From positions 1 to 33,992 of the forward strand of contig JALHNT010000072.1 of the NCBI GenBank assembly GCA_022843385.1: a stretch of 33,992 bases of DNA. The letters run 5' to 3'. Positions 7,090-14,933 of the stretch are shown here, in pieces (within the stretch, counting starts at the first letter, position 1; each line of letters begins with the position of its first letter). The translations under genes and the position numbers were made by a program. The stretch is from Anaerolineae bacterium (GTDB taxonomy: Bacteria; Chloroflexota; Anaerolineae; Aggregatilineales; Phototrophicaceae). The notes beneath the pieces are model-generated. The model made no database searches and had not been told where the DNA came from. It saw only the letters and a program-made list of their open reading frames with translations.

Positions 7090-8472
7090 TGAAGCATCCC
7101 CCTTGACTGCCACTGCCAGCGCATCGGCCAGGCTGCGGGCTTCGATCACTTTCAGCCCGGCCGGGATGTCTTCCAGCTTACGCCGCGACTTGGGTACCAG
7201 CACTCGCTTGAAGCCCAGCTTTGCCGCTTCTTTCAACCGTGCCGAGAGTTGCCCAACAGCTCGCAGCTCACCGCTCAAGCCCACTTCACCGACAATCGCC
7301 AGGTCTGCCGGGATCGGCTTATCCATATAACTCGATGCCATCGCCACCGCCATCGCCAGATCGCTGGCCGGCTCGGTGACTTTCAGCCCGCCGATGACGT
7401 TGACGAACACATCCTGTTCGTGCAGCTTCAGGCCGACGCGCTTGCTCAACACCGCACTCACCAGCAGCAGCCGGTTCATATCGACGCCGTTGGGGGTTCG
7501 GCGCGGGTTGCCGAAAGAGGTCGGGCTGGTCAAGGCCTGCATCTCCACCAGCAGCGGGCGCGTCCCTTCCATCGTCACCGCGATGGCCGATCCCGGCGCG
7601 TTCACCACCCGTTCCGCCAGAAAAGCCTCGGATGGATTCAACACTTCGGTCATACCGTCGCTCGTCATCTCGAACACGCCGACCTCGTTGGTCGCGCCGA
7701 AACGATTCTTCACACTCCGCAGCAGCCGAAACGCCTGAAACGGGTCGCCCTCCAGATACAGCACCGTATCGACGATGTGTTCCAGCACCTTCGGTCCGGC
7801 GATGTTGCCCTCTTTGGTGACATGACCGACCAGAAACACGCTGATGCCGCTGGACTTGGCGAGATGCTGCAAGCGGCTGCCACACTCGCGCACCTGGGTC
7901 ACGCTGCCCGGCGACGACTCGTGCTCGTCGGTGTAAGTCGTCTGGATCGAGTCGACGATCAGGATGGTCGGCTTGAGTTCCTGCACATGCTCCAGGATGG
8001 TCGTCAGGTTGGTCTCGGTCAGCAGATAGAGTTCATCCGATTGAATGCTCAAGCGGTCAGCCCGCATCTTGATCTGCCAGGCCGACTCCTCACCGCTGAC
8101 ATACAGCACACGACCAATCGTTTGCGCCAGGATGGCTGAGATTTGGGTCAGCAGCGTACTCTTGCCTACACCCGGTTCACCGCCGAGCAGGATGATGCTG
8201 CCCTGGACGATCCCGCCGCCCAGCACCCGGTTGAACTCCTCGACCGGCACCGGCAGCCGGTCACCGACCTCGCCGCTGACATCGCTCAAGCGCTGTGGCA
8301 CACTGCGCATAGCCGCGCTGGGACGCCGCGCCGCGCCGGCTCCCGCTTTGGCAACTTCGACCACTTCTTCCACCATCGTGTTGAACTGACCGCAGTTTGG
8401 GCAGCGTCCGAAGCCTTTGGCAGCCGTATAACCACAGTTCTGACAGACAAACTTGGAGCGCGTCTTGGGCAT
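7087..8472 (-). CDS. radA: DNA repair protein RadA (Sms)
   Basis: RadA is a RecA-related ATPase and helicase that processes branched recombination intermediates. All hallmarks are present in this 461-residue form: an N-terminal zinc finger with C10, C13, C24 and C27; the Walker A motif GEPGVGKST (98-106); Walker B ILIVDSIQT near 170-177; the RadA-specific KNRFG motif at 255-259; and a C-terminal Lon-protease-like domain (about 290-455) without a protease active site. Length is normal for the family. I chose the ATG at 8472 because GGTGA lies 7 bases upstream; a GTG at 8481 is the longer alternative. An extended -10 lies about 40 bases upstream. Identity is secure. Confidence 0.97.
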   Translation of the reverse strand: MPKTRSKFVCQNCGYTAAKGFGRCPNCGQFNTMVEEVVEVAKAGAGAARRPSAAMRSVPQRLSDVSGEVGDRLPVPVEEFNRVLGGGIVQGSIILLGGEPGVGKSTLLTQISAILAQTIGRVLYVSGEESAWQIKMRADRLSIQSDELYLLTETNLTTILEHVQELKPTILIVDSIQTTYTDEHESSPGSVTQVRECGSRLQHLAKSSGISVFLVGHVTKEGNIAGPKVLEHIVDTVLYLEGDPFQAFRLLRSVKNRFGATNEVGVFEMTSDGMTEVLNPSEAFLAERVVNAPGSAIAVTMEGTRPLLVEMQALTSPTSFGNPRRTPNGVDMNRLLLVSAVLSKRVGLKLHEQDVFVNVIGGLKVTEPASDLAMAVAMASSYMDKPIPADLAIVGEVGLSGELRAVGQLSARLKEAAKLGFKRVLVPKSRRKLEDIPAGLKVIEARSLADALAVAVKGDAS

Positions 8473-8481
8473 AATCTTCAC

Positions 8482-8697
8482 CAGATCAATAAGGTGGAAC
8501 AGGTGTGCGGATTATACCATAAACCGGTCGTCCATTCAGGCAGGATTGACGCACTTAAATCCGAATATGATCTGAAAACAGGCAGGAACAGGCATTAGCT
8601 AGGTTTTACTGACCTCGCCAGTGCGTAAGCCTTGTTGAACGACCGATGAGCAGGAGGGAAATTCGCCAGTGATACGGGAAATCTCAACAGTCATTCA
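8482..8697. other. Non-coding gap between radA and the small basic protein gene
   Basis: Together with the leader up to 8800 this makes about 320 bases without a convincing gene. It holds the radA promoter on the minus strand and the promoter of the small gene on the plus strand. I see no RNA gene or repeat in the remainder. Confidence 0.5.
8511..8519 (-). promoter_or_regulatory. Extended -10 promoter for radA
   Basis: The minus strand reads TGGTATAAT, a perfect extended -10 hexamer (TG-n-TATAAT), predicting a start about 33 bases upstream of the radA ATG. The -35 region is weak, as expected for extended -10 promoters. Confidence 0.6.
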
Positions 8698-8727
8698 TTG
8701 ACGTCAGTTGTGTTTATCCTTTATACT
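8698..8727 (+). promoter_or_regulatory. Sigma-70-type promoter for the 50-residue protein
   Basis: TTGACG, an 18-base spacer and TATACT form a near-consensus promoter. The predicted transcript starts near 8734, giving a leader of about 67 bases before the ATG at 8801. It fires toward the small gene only. Confidence 0.6.
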
Positions 8728-8800
8728 GAAACTTGAACATTGTAATCATGTTGAATGATGAAATGTTTCTGTACATTGCAATTTGCTTCAGGAGATGCCT

Positions 8801-8953
8801 ATGATGAATGTCAACTTTATGCTCGTCACCGCCGTTCAGAATGACCACCTGCGTGAGGCGCGTCAGAACCGCCTCGCCCGCCAGTTCGATGCCTTCCGCC
8901 GGTTGAAGCTGGGCAAGCGCCGCCCAAAGGAGAACAAGCGCCAGCATGGATGA
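8801..8953 (+). CDS. Small basic protein, 50 residues, function unknown
   Basis: This short frame encodes MMNVNFMLVTAVQNDHLREA and continues to a strongly basic end (LKLGKRRPKENKRQHG). The ribosome site AGGAG is 6 bases upstream of the ATG. A near-consensus promoter stands upstream and a rho-independent terminator lies 20 bases after the stop, so it looks like a complete monocistronic unit. The product has one short hydrophobic stretch (about 5-11) followed by an amphipathic Arg/Gln-rich helix (18-36) and a Lys/Arg tail. That pattern could suit a membrane-surface or nucleic-acid-binding peptide. I recognise no family. The full set of expression signals is the main reason to believe it is real. 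Confidence 0.7.
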   Translation: MMNVNFMLVTAVQNDHLREARQNRLARQFDAFRRLKLGKRRPKENKRQHG

Positions 8954-8973
8954 GCCGCCTGACTCCCATTGAC

Positions 8974-8999
8974 GGGGCAGCCGACCCTATAGCTGCCTC
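8974..8999 (+). terminator. Rho-independent terminator of the small basic protein gene
   Basis: GGGGCAGC pairs with GCTGCCTC (8-bp stem with one G-U pair) around a 10-base loop, followed by GTTTTGTT. It lies 20 bases after the stop codon. Confidence 0.7.
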
Positions 9000-9113
9000 G
9001 TTTTGTTCACCCGTCTGTTTTCACCTGTCCCAACCGAGCCTATGGCCCCGTAAGAGTTTGTGGGTCACAGAACCCTCTATCTCTCCTGGACTTTAATTGT
9101 ATTCAGCCACTTA

Positions 9114-10256
9114 CTAAGCCAGCGGCAGATCAACCCAGCGGCGTTCCCGGAATGACAGTTCCACTGCATTAATGATTTCCTGAACCCGCGCGCTCTGGGC
9201 GAAGTTACCCTGATTTTCGCTGCCACCGTAGATGATCTCCTGGTTAAAATTATGAACCAGATTGGCGTAGAACATCGACGGCCAGGGTTCCCCCACCTGG
9301 TAACCCGGCGGATAGAACTTATCGGGAATAGTCACCGGCACATACGCAACTTCTGATGCATCCGGGCTGGTCGATTGCAGCAAAAGCTGCTGTCCCTCCA
9401 GTTCAGCACCCAGCCGGCAAATCAACGCACCCTTTGACCCGTAAGCGCGTGCTTCCAGCCCCGGATAGCTGTTGACGGTGACATAGCTGGATTGGATGGT
9501 GCAGAAGCCACCCTTCTCGTACTCACCAATGTAGACATCGCCATCATCGATGTTGGTGCGGATTTTCTGCCCATTCATCATTGTCCGGTAAGGGACAAAG
9601 TTGTGCAGCGTGCCGACAACGCTCTTGAGGTTGCTATCCATGAACCACAAACTCAGATCAATGATCGGCGCGCCATAACCTTCCAGCGAGGAGACCGTGA
9701 TGGCTTCTTCTTCAGTAGCGGGAATCAGGTCGGGTTTGGTCACCGGCTCTGTTGCGCTGATGAACTGCGAGTTTTGTTCGTAGCCGTTGAAAATGAATGG
9801 TTCACCGATAAATCCTTCGGCGATCAACTCACGCATATACTGCATCGCTGGGGCATAGCGAAAGGTCAAGCCGACTTTTGTTTTCAGTCCCTTGGCGCTC
9901 GCCAGCTCATGCGCTTTCCACGTATTGCGATAATCGTGGGCGACAGGCTTCTCGCATAGGCAATGTTTTCCGGCCTCCAGCGTGGCAAAGGCCAGCGGCT
10001 CATGACTGTTCTTATCCCCTACGCCGCCGCGCGTACACACATCCACCACATCGATATCCTGGCGCAGCAGCATTTCCTGGTAATCAGTATAAACATGGGG
10101 GATATTGAATTCTCTGGCGCGTTGCTCGGCTAAATCGCGATCCAAATCACAGATCGCCACCAGCTCGCTATGGGGAGAACGCGCGAAACCCGGCAAATGG
10201 GCGCTGGCTGACCACCGTCCGGCTCCGATCACTCCAACTCGTAATTTTTCGCTCAT
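9114..10256 (-). CDS. Gfo/Idh/MocA-family NAD(P)-dependent oxidoreductase
   Basis: Enzymes of this family oxidise or reduce hydroxyl groups of sugars, inositols and related compounds. The 380-residue protein has the N-terminal Rossmann site GVIGAGRWSASAH (8-20), an acidic residue ending the second strand (ICDLD, 35-39), and the family motif CEKP at 101-104, whose Lys acts in catalysis. The C-terminal domain is the usual alpha/beta substrate-binding fold. The ribosome site GGAG is 8 bases before the ATG. It is 26 bases downstream of the aspartoacylase-like gene on the same strand, and that pair diverges from a peptide-type ABC transporter, so it probably processes an imported compound. The exact substrate cannot be read from the sequence. 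Confidence 0.93.
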   Translation of the reverse strand: MSEKLRVGVIGAGRWSASAHLPGFARSPHSELVAICDLDRDLAEQRAREFNIPHVYTDYQEMLLRQDIDVVDVCTRGGVGDKNSHEPLAFATLEAGKHCLCEKPVAHDYRNTWKAHELASAKGLKTKVGLTFRYAPAMQYMRELIAEGFIGEPFIFNGYEQNSQFISATEPVTKPDLIPATEEEAITVSSLEGYGAPIIDLSLWFMDSNLKSVVGTLHNFVPYRTMMNGQKIRTNIDDGDVYIGEYEKGGFCTIQSSYVTVNSYPGLEARAYGSKGALICRLGAELEGQQLLLQSTSPDASEVAYVPVTIPDKFYPPGYQVGEPWPSMFYANLVHNFNQEIIYGGSENQGNFAQSARVQEIINAVELSFRERRWVDLPLA

Positions 10257-10282
10257 GAAATAATCTCCATTCGTTTATGTAA

Positions 10283-11215
10283 TCATTCGCGAGGTTCTGC
10301 CAAGACATAGATCATCGCGCCACCTTCGACTCGCGCCATCATCGGACGTAGCAGCAGAACTGCTGTGCGTTCGAATGGTGCAGTGAAGGTTTCGACAATG
10401 TTCTGTGATACCGGATCCATCAGATAGCCCAATACCGTTCCCTGATTGACAATCGTTCCGACGCTGGCCGCCCGCACTTCCGGGATAAATACACCGCCGC
10501 GTGAGGGGCGCAGCACAACTGTCTCGCCAACCGGGATCGAGGGTGATGGGGGCGCATCGTCGCTGGGCGTCAGCACGCCTGCGACACCCAGCGCACGCCG
10601 CAGCCCTGCTGCTATCCGATTTGCCCACTGCTCTTCAGCCTCGCTGCGTCCCCCCATTTCAACCGCCGCAACCACAGCACCCTGGGAACGGGCATAGCCA
10701 GTGAGGGTGACGGTACGATCTGGCGCGGAGACAATAAAGGGAGCACCTACGGCCTGGACGAGTGCCTCCCCACCTGGCATCTGGAAGGCAAAGGCATTGA
10801 CGCACCAGCTCCCGCCACCATGCAGGTCAATTACCGTATCCACATCTTTCAGCGCCTGTTCTGTCAGCAGTGCGGCCAGCCGTTCGGTGTGTGATCCATG
10901 ATGATCACCGGGGAACTGGCGGTTGAGATCCAGGGTATCGAAGGGCGCATTACGGGCGTCTGCTTCCATCGCAAAAGGATTGCTGACCGGGACGATACGC
11001 AGCGTCCCCAGCAGTTCATCCGGCGATGTGTTCTTGAGCAGCTTGCGAATGGCCCACGCCCCCCAAGGGCCTTCGTCGCCATGCACCCCGGCTGTAACCA
11101 ATGCTGTTGGACCCTTGGTACCGACCTGACCGATTGACAGCGATACTGTTCCGACAGCCGCCCCCGCTGCCAGTGGAAAATGCTGCCACATGACCTGCTC
11201 GAATAGAGAACTCAT
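10283..11215 (-). CDS. Succinylglutamate desuccinylase / aspartoacylase-like M14 enzyme
   Basis: This 310-residue zinc amidohydrolase would cleave an acyl group or amide from an amino-acid-type substrate. Zinc ligands are visible: H45 and E48 in GVHGDEGP, and H132 in DLHGGG. DLNRQFPGD (96-104) supplies the conserved Arg and Asn of the M14 AstE/AspA group, and E186 in AVEMGG is the likely general base. The C-terminal 90 residues form the beta domain typical of the family. The product has no signal peptide and acts in the cytoplasm. It is the first gene of a two-gene unit with the Gfo/Idh oxidoreductase and diverges from the transporter operon over a 228-base gap. The substrate may be the compound that the transporter imports. 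Confidence 0.9.
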   Translation of the reverse strand: MSSLFEQVMWQHFPLAAGAAVGTVSLSIGQVGTKGPTALVTAGVHGDEGPWGAWAIRKLLKNTSPDELLGTLRIVPVSNPFAMEADARNAPFDTLDLNRQFPGDHHGSHTERLAALLTEQALKDVDTVIDLHGGGSWCVNAFAFQMPGGEALVQAVGAPFIVSAPDRTVTLTGYARSQGAVVAAVEMGGRSEAEEQWANRIAAGLRRALGVAGVLTPSDDAPPSPSIPVGETVVLRPSRGGVFIPEVRAASVGTIVNQGTVLGYLMDPVSQNIVETFTAPFERTAVLLLRPMMARVEGGAMIYVLAEPRE

Positions 11216-11300
11216 CGTTGTGCCTTTATCGTGTTGTGAATGCGCTGCCGGAGCGAACAGTTTAACACGCAGTTATCCGATTTAGGGGTTGATGGTACGA

Positions 11301-11330
11301 TTGGACTTCAATGGTTTGCCACGGTATCAA
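11301..11330 (+). promoter_or_regulatory. Possible promoter for the transporter operon
   Basis: TTGGAC, an 18-base spacer and TATCAA lie about 115 bases upstream of the binding-protein ATG. The match to consensus is modest (3 and 4 of 6). No clear operator was found in the 228-base divergent gap. Confidence 0.25.
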
Positions 11331-11443
11331 TTGCCAAAACCTGTCTGATAGGTTACTCTCCTTTTGCTGATTCAGCGTCTCTGTGCCAACGTGAAAAGTA
11401 CTCGTTTTTATCCGGTATTGCCGCAATCCGAAAGGGGAATGCA

Positions 11444-13051
11444 ATGCACATGTACCCGATTCTCAAAAGAAGGCTTTTCTTAACATTGATATTGGTGTTG
11501 GCGTTGACCGTCGTGATAGCACCTGCGGCGGGCCAGGATAAAGAGTTGGTATTTGGCTTGAGTTTTACTGTCGATACACTCGATCCAGGGGCGACGACGT
11601 TTTCCGGTGTCGAGATCATGGTGGGGCATGTCTTTGATACGCTGGTTCGGCAGCAGCCGCTGGGTACTTTCCACCCCGGGTTAGCCACCGAGTGGAGCGT
11701 CAATGCCGACGCAACGGAATACACCTTCAAGCTGCGCGACGATGTGACGTTCCATGATGGAACGCCATTCAATGCCGCTGCCGTCAAGTTTACCTTTGAT
11801 CGTATTGTTGACCCGGCGCTGAATTCGCAGATGGCGTTCAGCTTCATCGGCCCGTACCAGGAGACGGAGATCGTTGACGACTACACAGTCATCGTCCGTT
11901 TCGCTTCGCCGAATGCTGCTTTCCTGGATGGACTTTCACATCCTCAGTTGGGTCCAGTTTCCCCCACAGCAGTTGAAGCGCTTGGTGCTGATTGGGGCTT
12001 CGCTGGCATCGTTGGCACCGGCCCCTTCGTCTTCGAATCCTATACACCAGACTCGGAAGTCGCGCTGGTGCGCAACCCCGACTACAACTGGGGTTCCGAA
12101 GCGGTCTTCGGTCGCACTGGCCCCACCGATATTGATCGCCTGGTATTCAAACTGATTGAAGACCCCACTACCCGGCTGGCGGCGCTGGAAAGCGGCGAAG
12201 TTGATATGATCGATGCTGTACCGGCCCTGGATGTGGAACGCATTGGTGCCAGCGAGGAATTCGAACTGCTTCAGTTCCCACAGGCTGGGCATGGCTGGTC
12301 ACTGATTATCAACTCAGAAAAAGCGCCCACTAACGAAGTCGCTGTCCGGCAGGCGATGGCCTATGCCATTGATTATGACAGCATGCAGGACATCGTTTTC
12401 GAAGGGCTGGGCAGCCGGGCATGCAGCCCCCTGACCAGCATCATGTTTGCCTGGACCGACGCCTTCTGCCAGACCTACAACTATGATCCCGAAAAAGCCG
12501 GTCAGATTCTCGATGAAGCTGGTTGGGTGATGAATGAGGCGACGGGCATTCGTGAGCGCGATGGTGCCCCATTGGTCGTTCAGCACTTCAGCCCGGAACG
12601 TCCGCTGGGTGTCGCAACCGGCCAGTTCATTCAGCAAGATCTGGCAGCCGTTGGCATTGACTTCCAGTTGAACTTCTCCGATATCGCGGCCTACCTCGAA
12701 GTGGTACGTGCCGGTGAACACAACACCCAGCAGTGGTGGGACACCCAGACCGACCCGGATGGTGTGTTCCGCACTCTGTATCACTCCTCCAACGCGGATG
12801 GCGGCACGAACCGCAGCCGTTATCGGAGTGAAGTGATGGATGGCTTGATTGACCAGGCTGTTGGCATCGGCGATCAGGCCGAACGCGCTGCTGTTTACGT
12901 CCAGATCGAACAGATCATCACCGATGAAGCGCTCACGATCTTCCTGAACGATCCGGTGGTGTTGTTTGCCAGCACGCCCCAGGTTCAGGGTGTGACCATT
13001 CTCGGTGGTGGATTTATCCCCAACTTCTATGCTGCCAGCATCAGCAGCTAA
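11444..13051 (+). CDS. ABC transporter family-5 substrate-binding protein (peptide/nickel type)
   Basis: The 535-residue product delivers its ligand to the membrane permeases outside the cytoplasm. It starts with a signal peptide (basic MHMYPILKRR, hydrophobic 11-27, cleavage near APAAG/QDKE). It is not a lipoprotein, because no Cys follows the lipobox position. The mature part shows SBP_bac_5 features: LVFGLSFTVDTLDPG, then EYTFKLRDDVTFHDGTPFNAAAVKFTF, then FVFESYTPDSEVALVRNPDYN. The longer frame from 11240 is rejected because AAAGGGGA sits 5 bases before the ATG at 11444 and the signal peptide begins there. It is the first gene of an operon with two permeases and a D-2-hydroxyacid dehydrogenase. 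Ligands of this family include di- and oligopeptides, nickel and sugars. The ligand here is not readable. Confidence 0.95.
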   Translation: MHMYPILKRRLFLTLILVLALTVVIAPAAGQDKELVFGLSFTVDTLDPGATTFSGVEIMVGHVFDTLVRQQPLGTFHPGLATEWSVNADATEYTFKLRDDVTFHDGTPFNAAAVKFTFDRIVDPALNSQMAFSFIGPYQETEIVDDYTVIVRFASPNAAFLDGLSHPQLGPVSPTAVEALGADWGFAGIVGTGPFVFESYTPDSEVALVRNPDYNWGSEAVFGRTGPTDIDRLVFKLIEDPTTRLAALESGEVDMIDAVPALDVERIGASEEFELLQFPQAGHGWSLIINSEKAPTNEVAVRQAMAYAIDYDSMQDIVFEGLGSRACSPLTSIMFAWTDAFCQTYNYDPEKAGQILDEAGWVMNEATGIRERDGAPLVVQHFSPERPLGVATGQFIQQDLAAVGIDFQLNFSDIAAYLEVVRAGEHNTQQWWDTQTDPDGVFRTLYHSSNADGGTNRSRYRSEVMDGLIDQAVGIGDQAERAAVYVQIEQIITDEALTIFLNDPVVLFASTPQVQGVTILGGGFIPNFYAASISS

Positions 13052-13066
13052 TCTATAAGGATACAC

Positions 13067-13095
13067 GGATAGCGGTGGGTGAACTGCCGCTATCC
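13067..13095 (+). other. Intercistronic hairpin after the binding-protein gene
   Basis: GGATAGCGG and CCGCTATCC form a perfect 9-bp stem around an 11-base loop, 15 bases after the binding-protein stop and 17 bases before the permease ATG. There is no following U-run, so it is more likely an mRNA-stability or processing element than a terminator. Such structures commonly keep binding-protein levels above permease levels. Confidence 0.6.
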
Positions 13096-13112
13096 CTGCT
13101 AACGCTCCTTCC

Positions 13113-14036
13113 ATGACACGTTATCTGATCCGTCGCTTCATTCAGGCTATTCCAACCGTTCTCCTGGTGACGATTGTTGTATTTCTCATGCTGCACCTGA
13201 CCCCAGGTGATCCAGCCGAGGTGTTTCTCGGTGATCAGCGCAGTACGCCGGAAATGCTGGAAAACGTGCGGGAAATGATGGGGCTTAATCGTCCGCTGCA
13301 TGTGCAGTATGTCGACTACATGTCCCGCGCCCTGCAAGGTGATCTGGGCAGGTCGCTCCAGACCAATATCCCAGTTGCCACTCAGATCATGCTGCGGTTG
13401 CCCTGGACCATTGAACTGGCTGTGACGGCCTTGTTCCTGACTGTTGTTTTAGGGGTGGGGCTGGGCGTGATCGCCGCGCTATGGCACAACACCCTGGTGG
13501 ATACGTTGGCGATGACCCTGGCGCTGGTCGGCATTTCGATGCCCGTTTACTGGTCATCAATCTTGCTGATCATCCTGTTTGCAGTGCGTTTGCAGGTGCT
13601 GCCGGCTATCGGTCAGGGTGGTTTGGAACGGTTGATTATGCCGGCCTTTGCCCTTGCCCTCGTTTCGGCGGGGTCGTTGGCGCGTATGGTACGCTCCAGC
13701 ATGCTCGAAGTGCTGAATCAGGATTATGTGTTGACCGCCCGCGCCAAAGGTCTGACGGAACAGGTTGTGATTGGGCGTCATGCCCTGCGCAACGCTTTGA
13801 TCCCGGTCGTCACGATCATCGGCCTGACCTTCGGCAACCTGTTAGGCGGCGCCGTCATCACCGAGACCATTTTTGCCCGGCTGGGCATCGGTCAGATGTA
13901 TGCTGAGGCCGTCCTGCAAAAGGACTTCACTTTAGTACAGGGTACAACTCTCTTTATTTCCCTGTCCTATGTCCTGATCAACATTCTGACCGACATGTTT
14001 TATGTGGTCATTGACCCGCGTATCCGCTATGAGTGA
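13113..14036 (+). CDS. ABC transporter permease, DppB/OppB type
   Basis: This 307-residue protein is one half of the membrane channel of the importer. It has about six predicted helices. A signature early segment (residues 1-36) ends in HLTPGDPAEV, a normal DppB start. The cytoplasmic loop that docks to the ATPase is present near 206-225 (VLTARAKGLTEQVVIGRHAL). The end LTDMFYVVIDPRIRYE is typical for this family. The DppC-type gene overlaps its 3' end by 8 bases, indicating translational coupling. It acts with the preceding binding protein. No ATPase gene occurs nearby. Confidence 0.95.
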   Translation: MTRYLIRRFIQAIPTVLLVTIVVFLMLHLTPGDPAEVFLGDQRSTPEMLENVREMMGLNRPLHVQYVDYMSRALQGDLGRSLQTNIPVATQIMLRLPWTIELAVTALFLTVVLGVGLGVIAALWHNTLVDTLAMTLALVGISMPVYWSSILLIILFAVRLQVLPAIGQGGLERLIMPAFALALVSAGSLARMVRSSMLEVLNQDYVLTARAKGLTEQVVIGRHALRNALIPVVTIIGLTFGNLLGGAVITETIFARLGIGQMYAEAVLQKDFTLVQGTTLFISLSYVLINILTDMFYVVIDPRIRYE

Positions 14037-14913
14037 ACCTGCTGCTGTCTCATCCATTGCCGGTGACCGTCCACGGGAACAACTGCGACGGCTGGTGCGC
14101 CGCTTTTCCCGCAGCCGCAATATCCTGGTGGGTGGCGTCATCCTGACACTCGTGATTGCCCTGGCACTGCTGGCACCTGTCATCACCGTTTATGAACCGA
14201 CTCAGCAGCTCCGGCGTGAGCGCCTGCAACCTCCCGATAACATACACCTCTTTGGTACCGATAACCTGGGGCGTGATATCTTCACTCGTGTCCTCTATGG
14301 TGGGCAGGTTTCGCTTCAGGTCGGGATATTCTCGGTTGCGCTCGGGGCAGTGCTGGGAACGCTTCTAGGATTACTGGCTGGCTATTTGGGCGGTTGGTGG
14401 GATGTGCTGGTCATGCGGCTGATCGATGTGATGCTGGCATTTCCCGGTATATTGCTGGCGCTGGGGATCATTGCTGTGCTGGGGCGTGATCTGCGCAATG
14501 TCATGATTGCCGTCGGTATCGCCTCGATTCCGGTCTATACCCGCGTCGTGCGTAGCAGCACCCTTTCGCTAAAAGAGTATGATTTTGTCATGGCAGCGCG
14601 CGCACTCGGCGCTCCAGCGTGGCGCATTATCCTGTATCACATCCTGCCGAACGTGCTGGCACCCATCATCGTCATCACCACCAATGGCGTTGCTGGAGCC
14701 ATTATCTCTGGCGCGGCTCTGAGCTTCCTGGGTTTGGGGCAGCAGCCGCCCAATCCGGAGTGGGGACTGATGCTTAACGAAGGGCGGGAATATATCCGGG
14801 TTGCCCCCTGGATTACGACTTACCCGGGTCTGGCAATTGTCGTCACCGTGCTGTCCATCAATCTATTGGGCGATGGTCTGCGCGACATATTTGATCCCCG
14901 TCTGCGGCTGTAA
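14029..14913 (+). CDS. ABC transporter permease, DppC/OppC type
   Basis: This is the second half of the membrane channel, 294 residues. The N-terminal cytoplasmic part is followed by a first helix (about 33-55). The signature GTDNLGRDIFTRVLYG (76-91) is typical for DppC proteins. The ATPase-docking loop lies near 182-204 (KEYDFVMAARALGAPAWRII). The end GDGLRDIFDPRLRL is the usual C-terminus. I chose the ATG at 14029, which overlaps the DppB stop as ATGAGTGA. An upstream in-frame ATG at 14002 would add nine residues lying inside the DppB frame. A 20-base gap separates it from the dehydrogenase gene. Confidence 0.95.
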   Translation: MSEPAAVSSIAGDRPREQLRRLVRRFSRSRNILVGGVILTLVIALALLAPVITVYEPTQQLRRERLQPPDNIHLFGTDNLGRDIFTRVLYGGQVSLQVGIFSVALGAVLGTLLGLLAGYLGGWWDVLVMRLIDVMLAFPGILLALGIIAVLGRDLRNVMIAVGIASIPVYTRVVRSSTLSLKEYDFVMAARALGAPAWRIILYHILPNVLAPIIVITTNGVAGAIISGAALSFLGLGQQPPNPEWGLMLNEGREYIRVAPWITTYPGLAIVVTVLSINLLGDGLRDIFDPRLRL

Positions 14914-14933
14914 TCACTCATGAGGAAACCATC

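Noticed and set aside
7040..7090. A tRNA-like GGTTCGA segment between radA and the ABM gene
   Set aside because: It cannot be folded into acceptor, anticodon and T arms of a tRNA in the short space available.
11240..11443. N-terminal extension of the binding-protein frame
   Set aside because: The extension precedes a clear ribosome site and signal peptide, and looks like untranslated leader.
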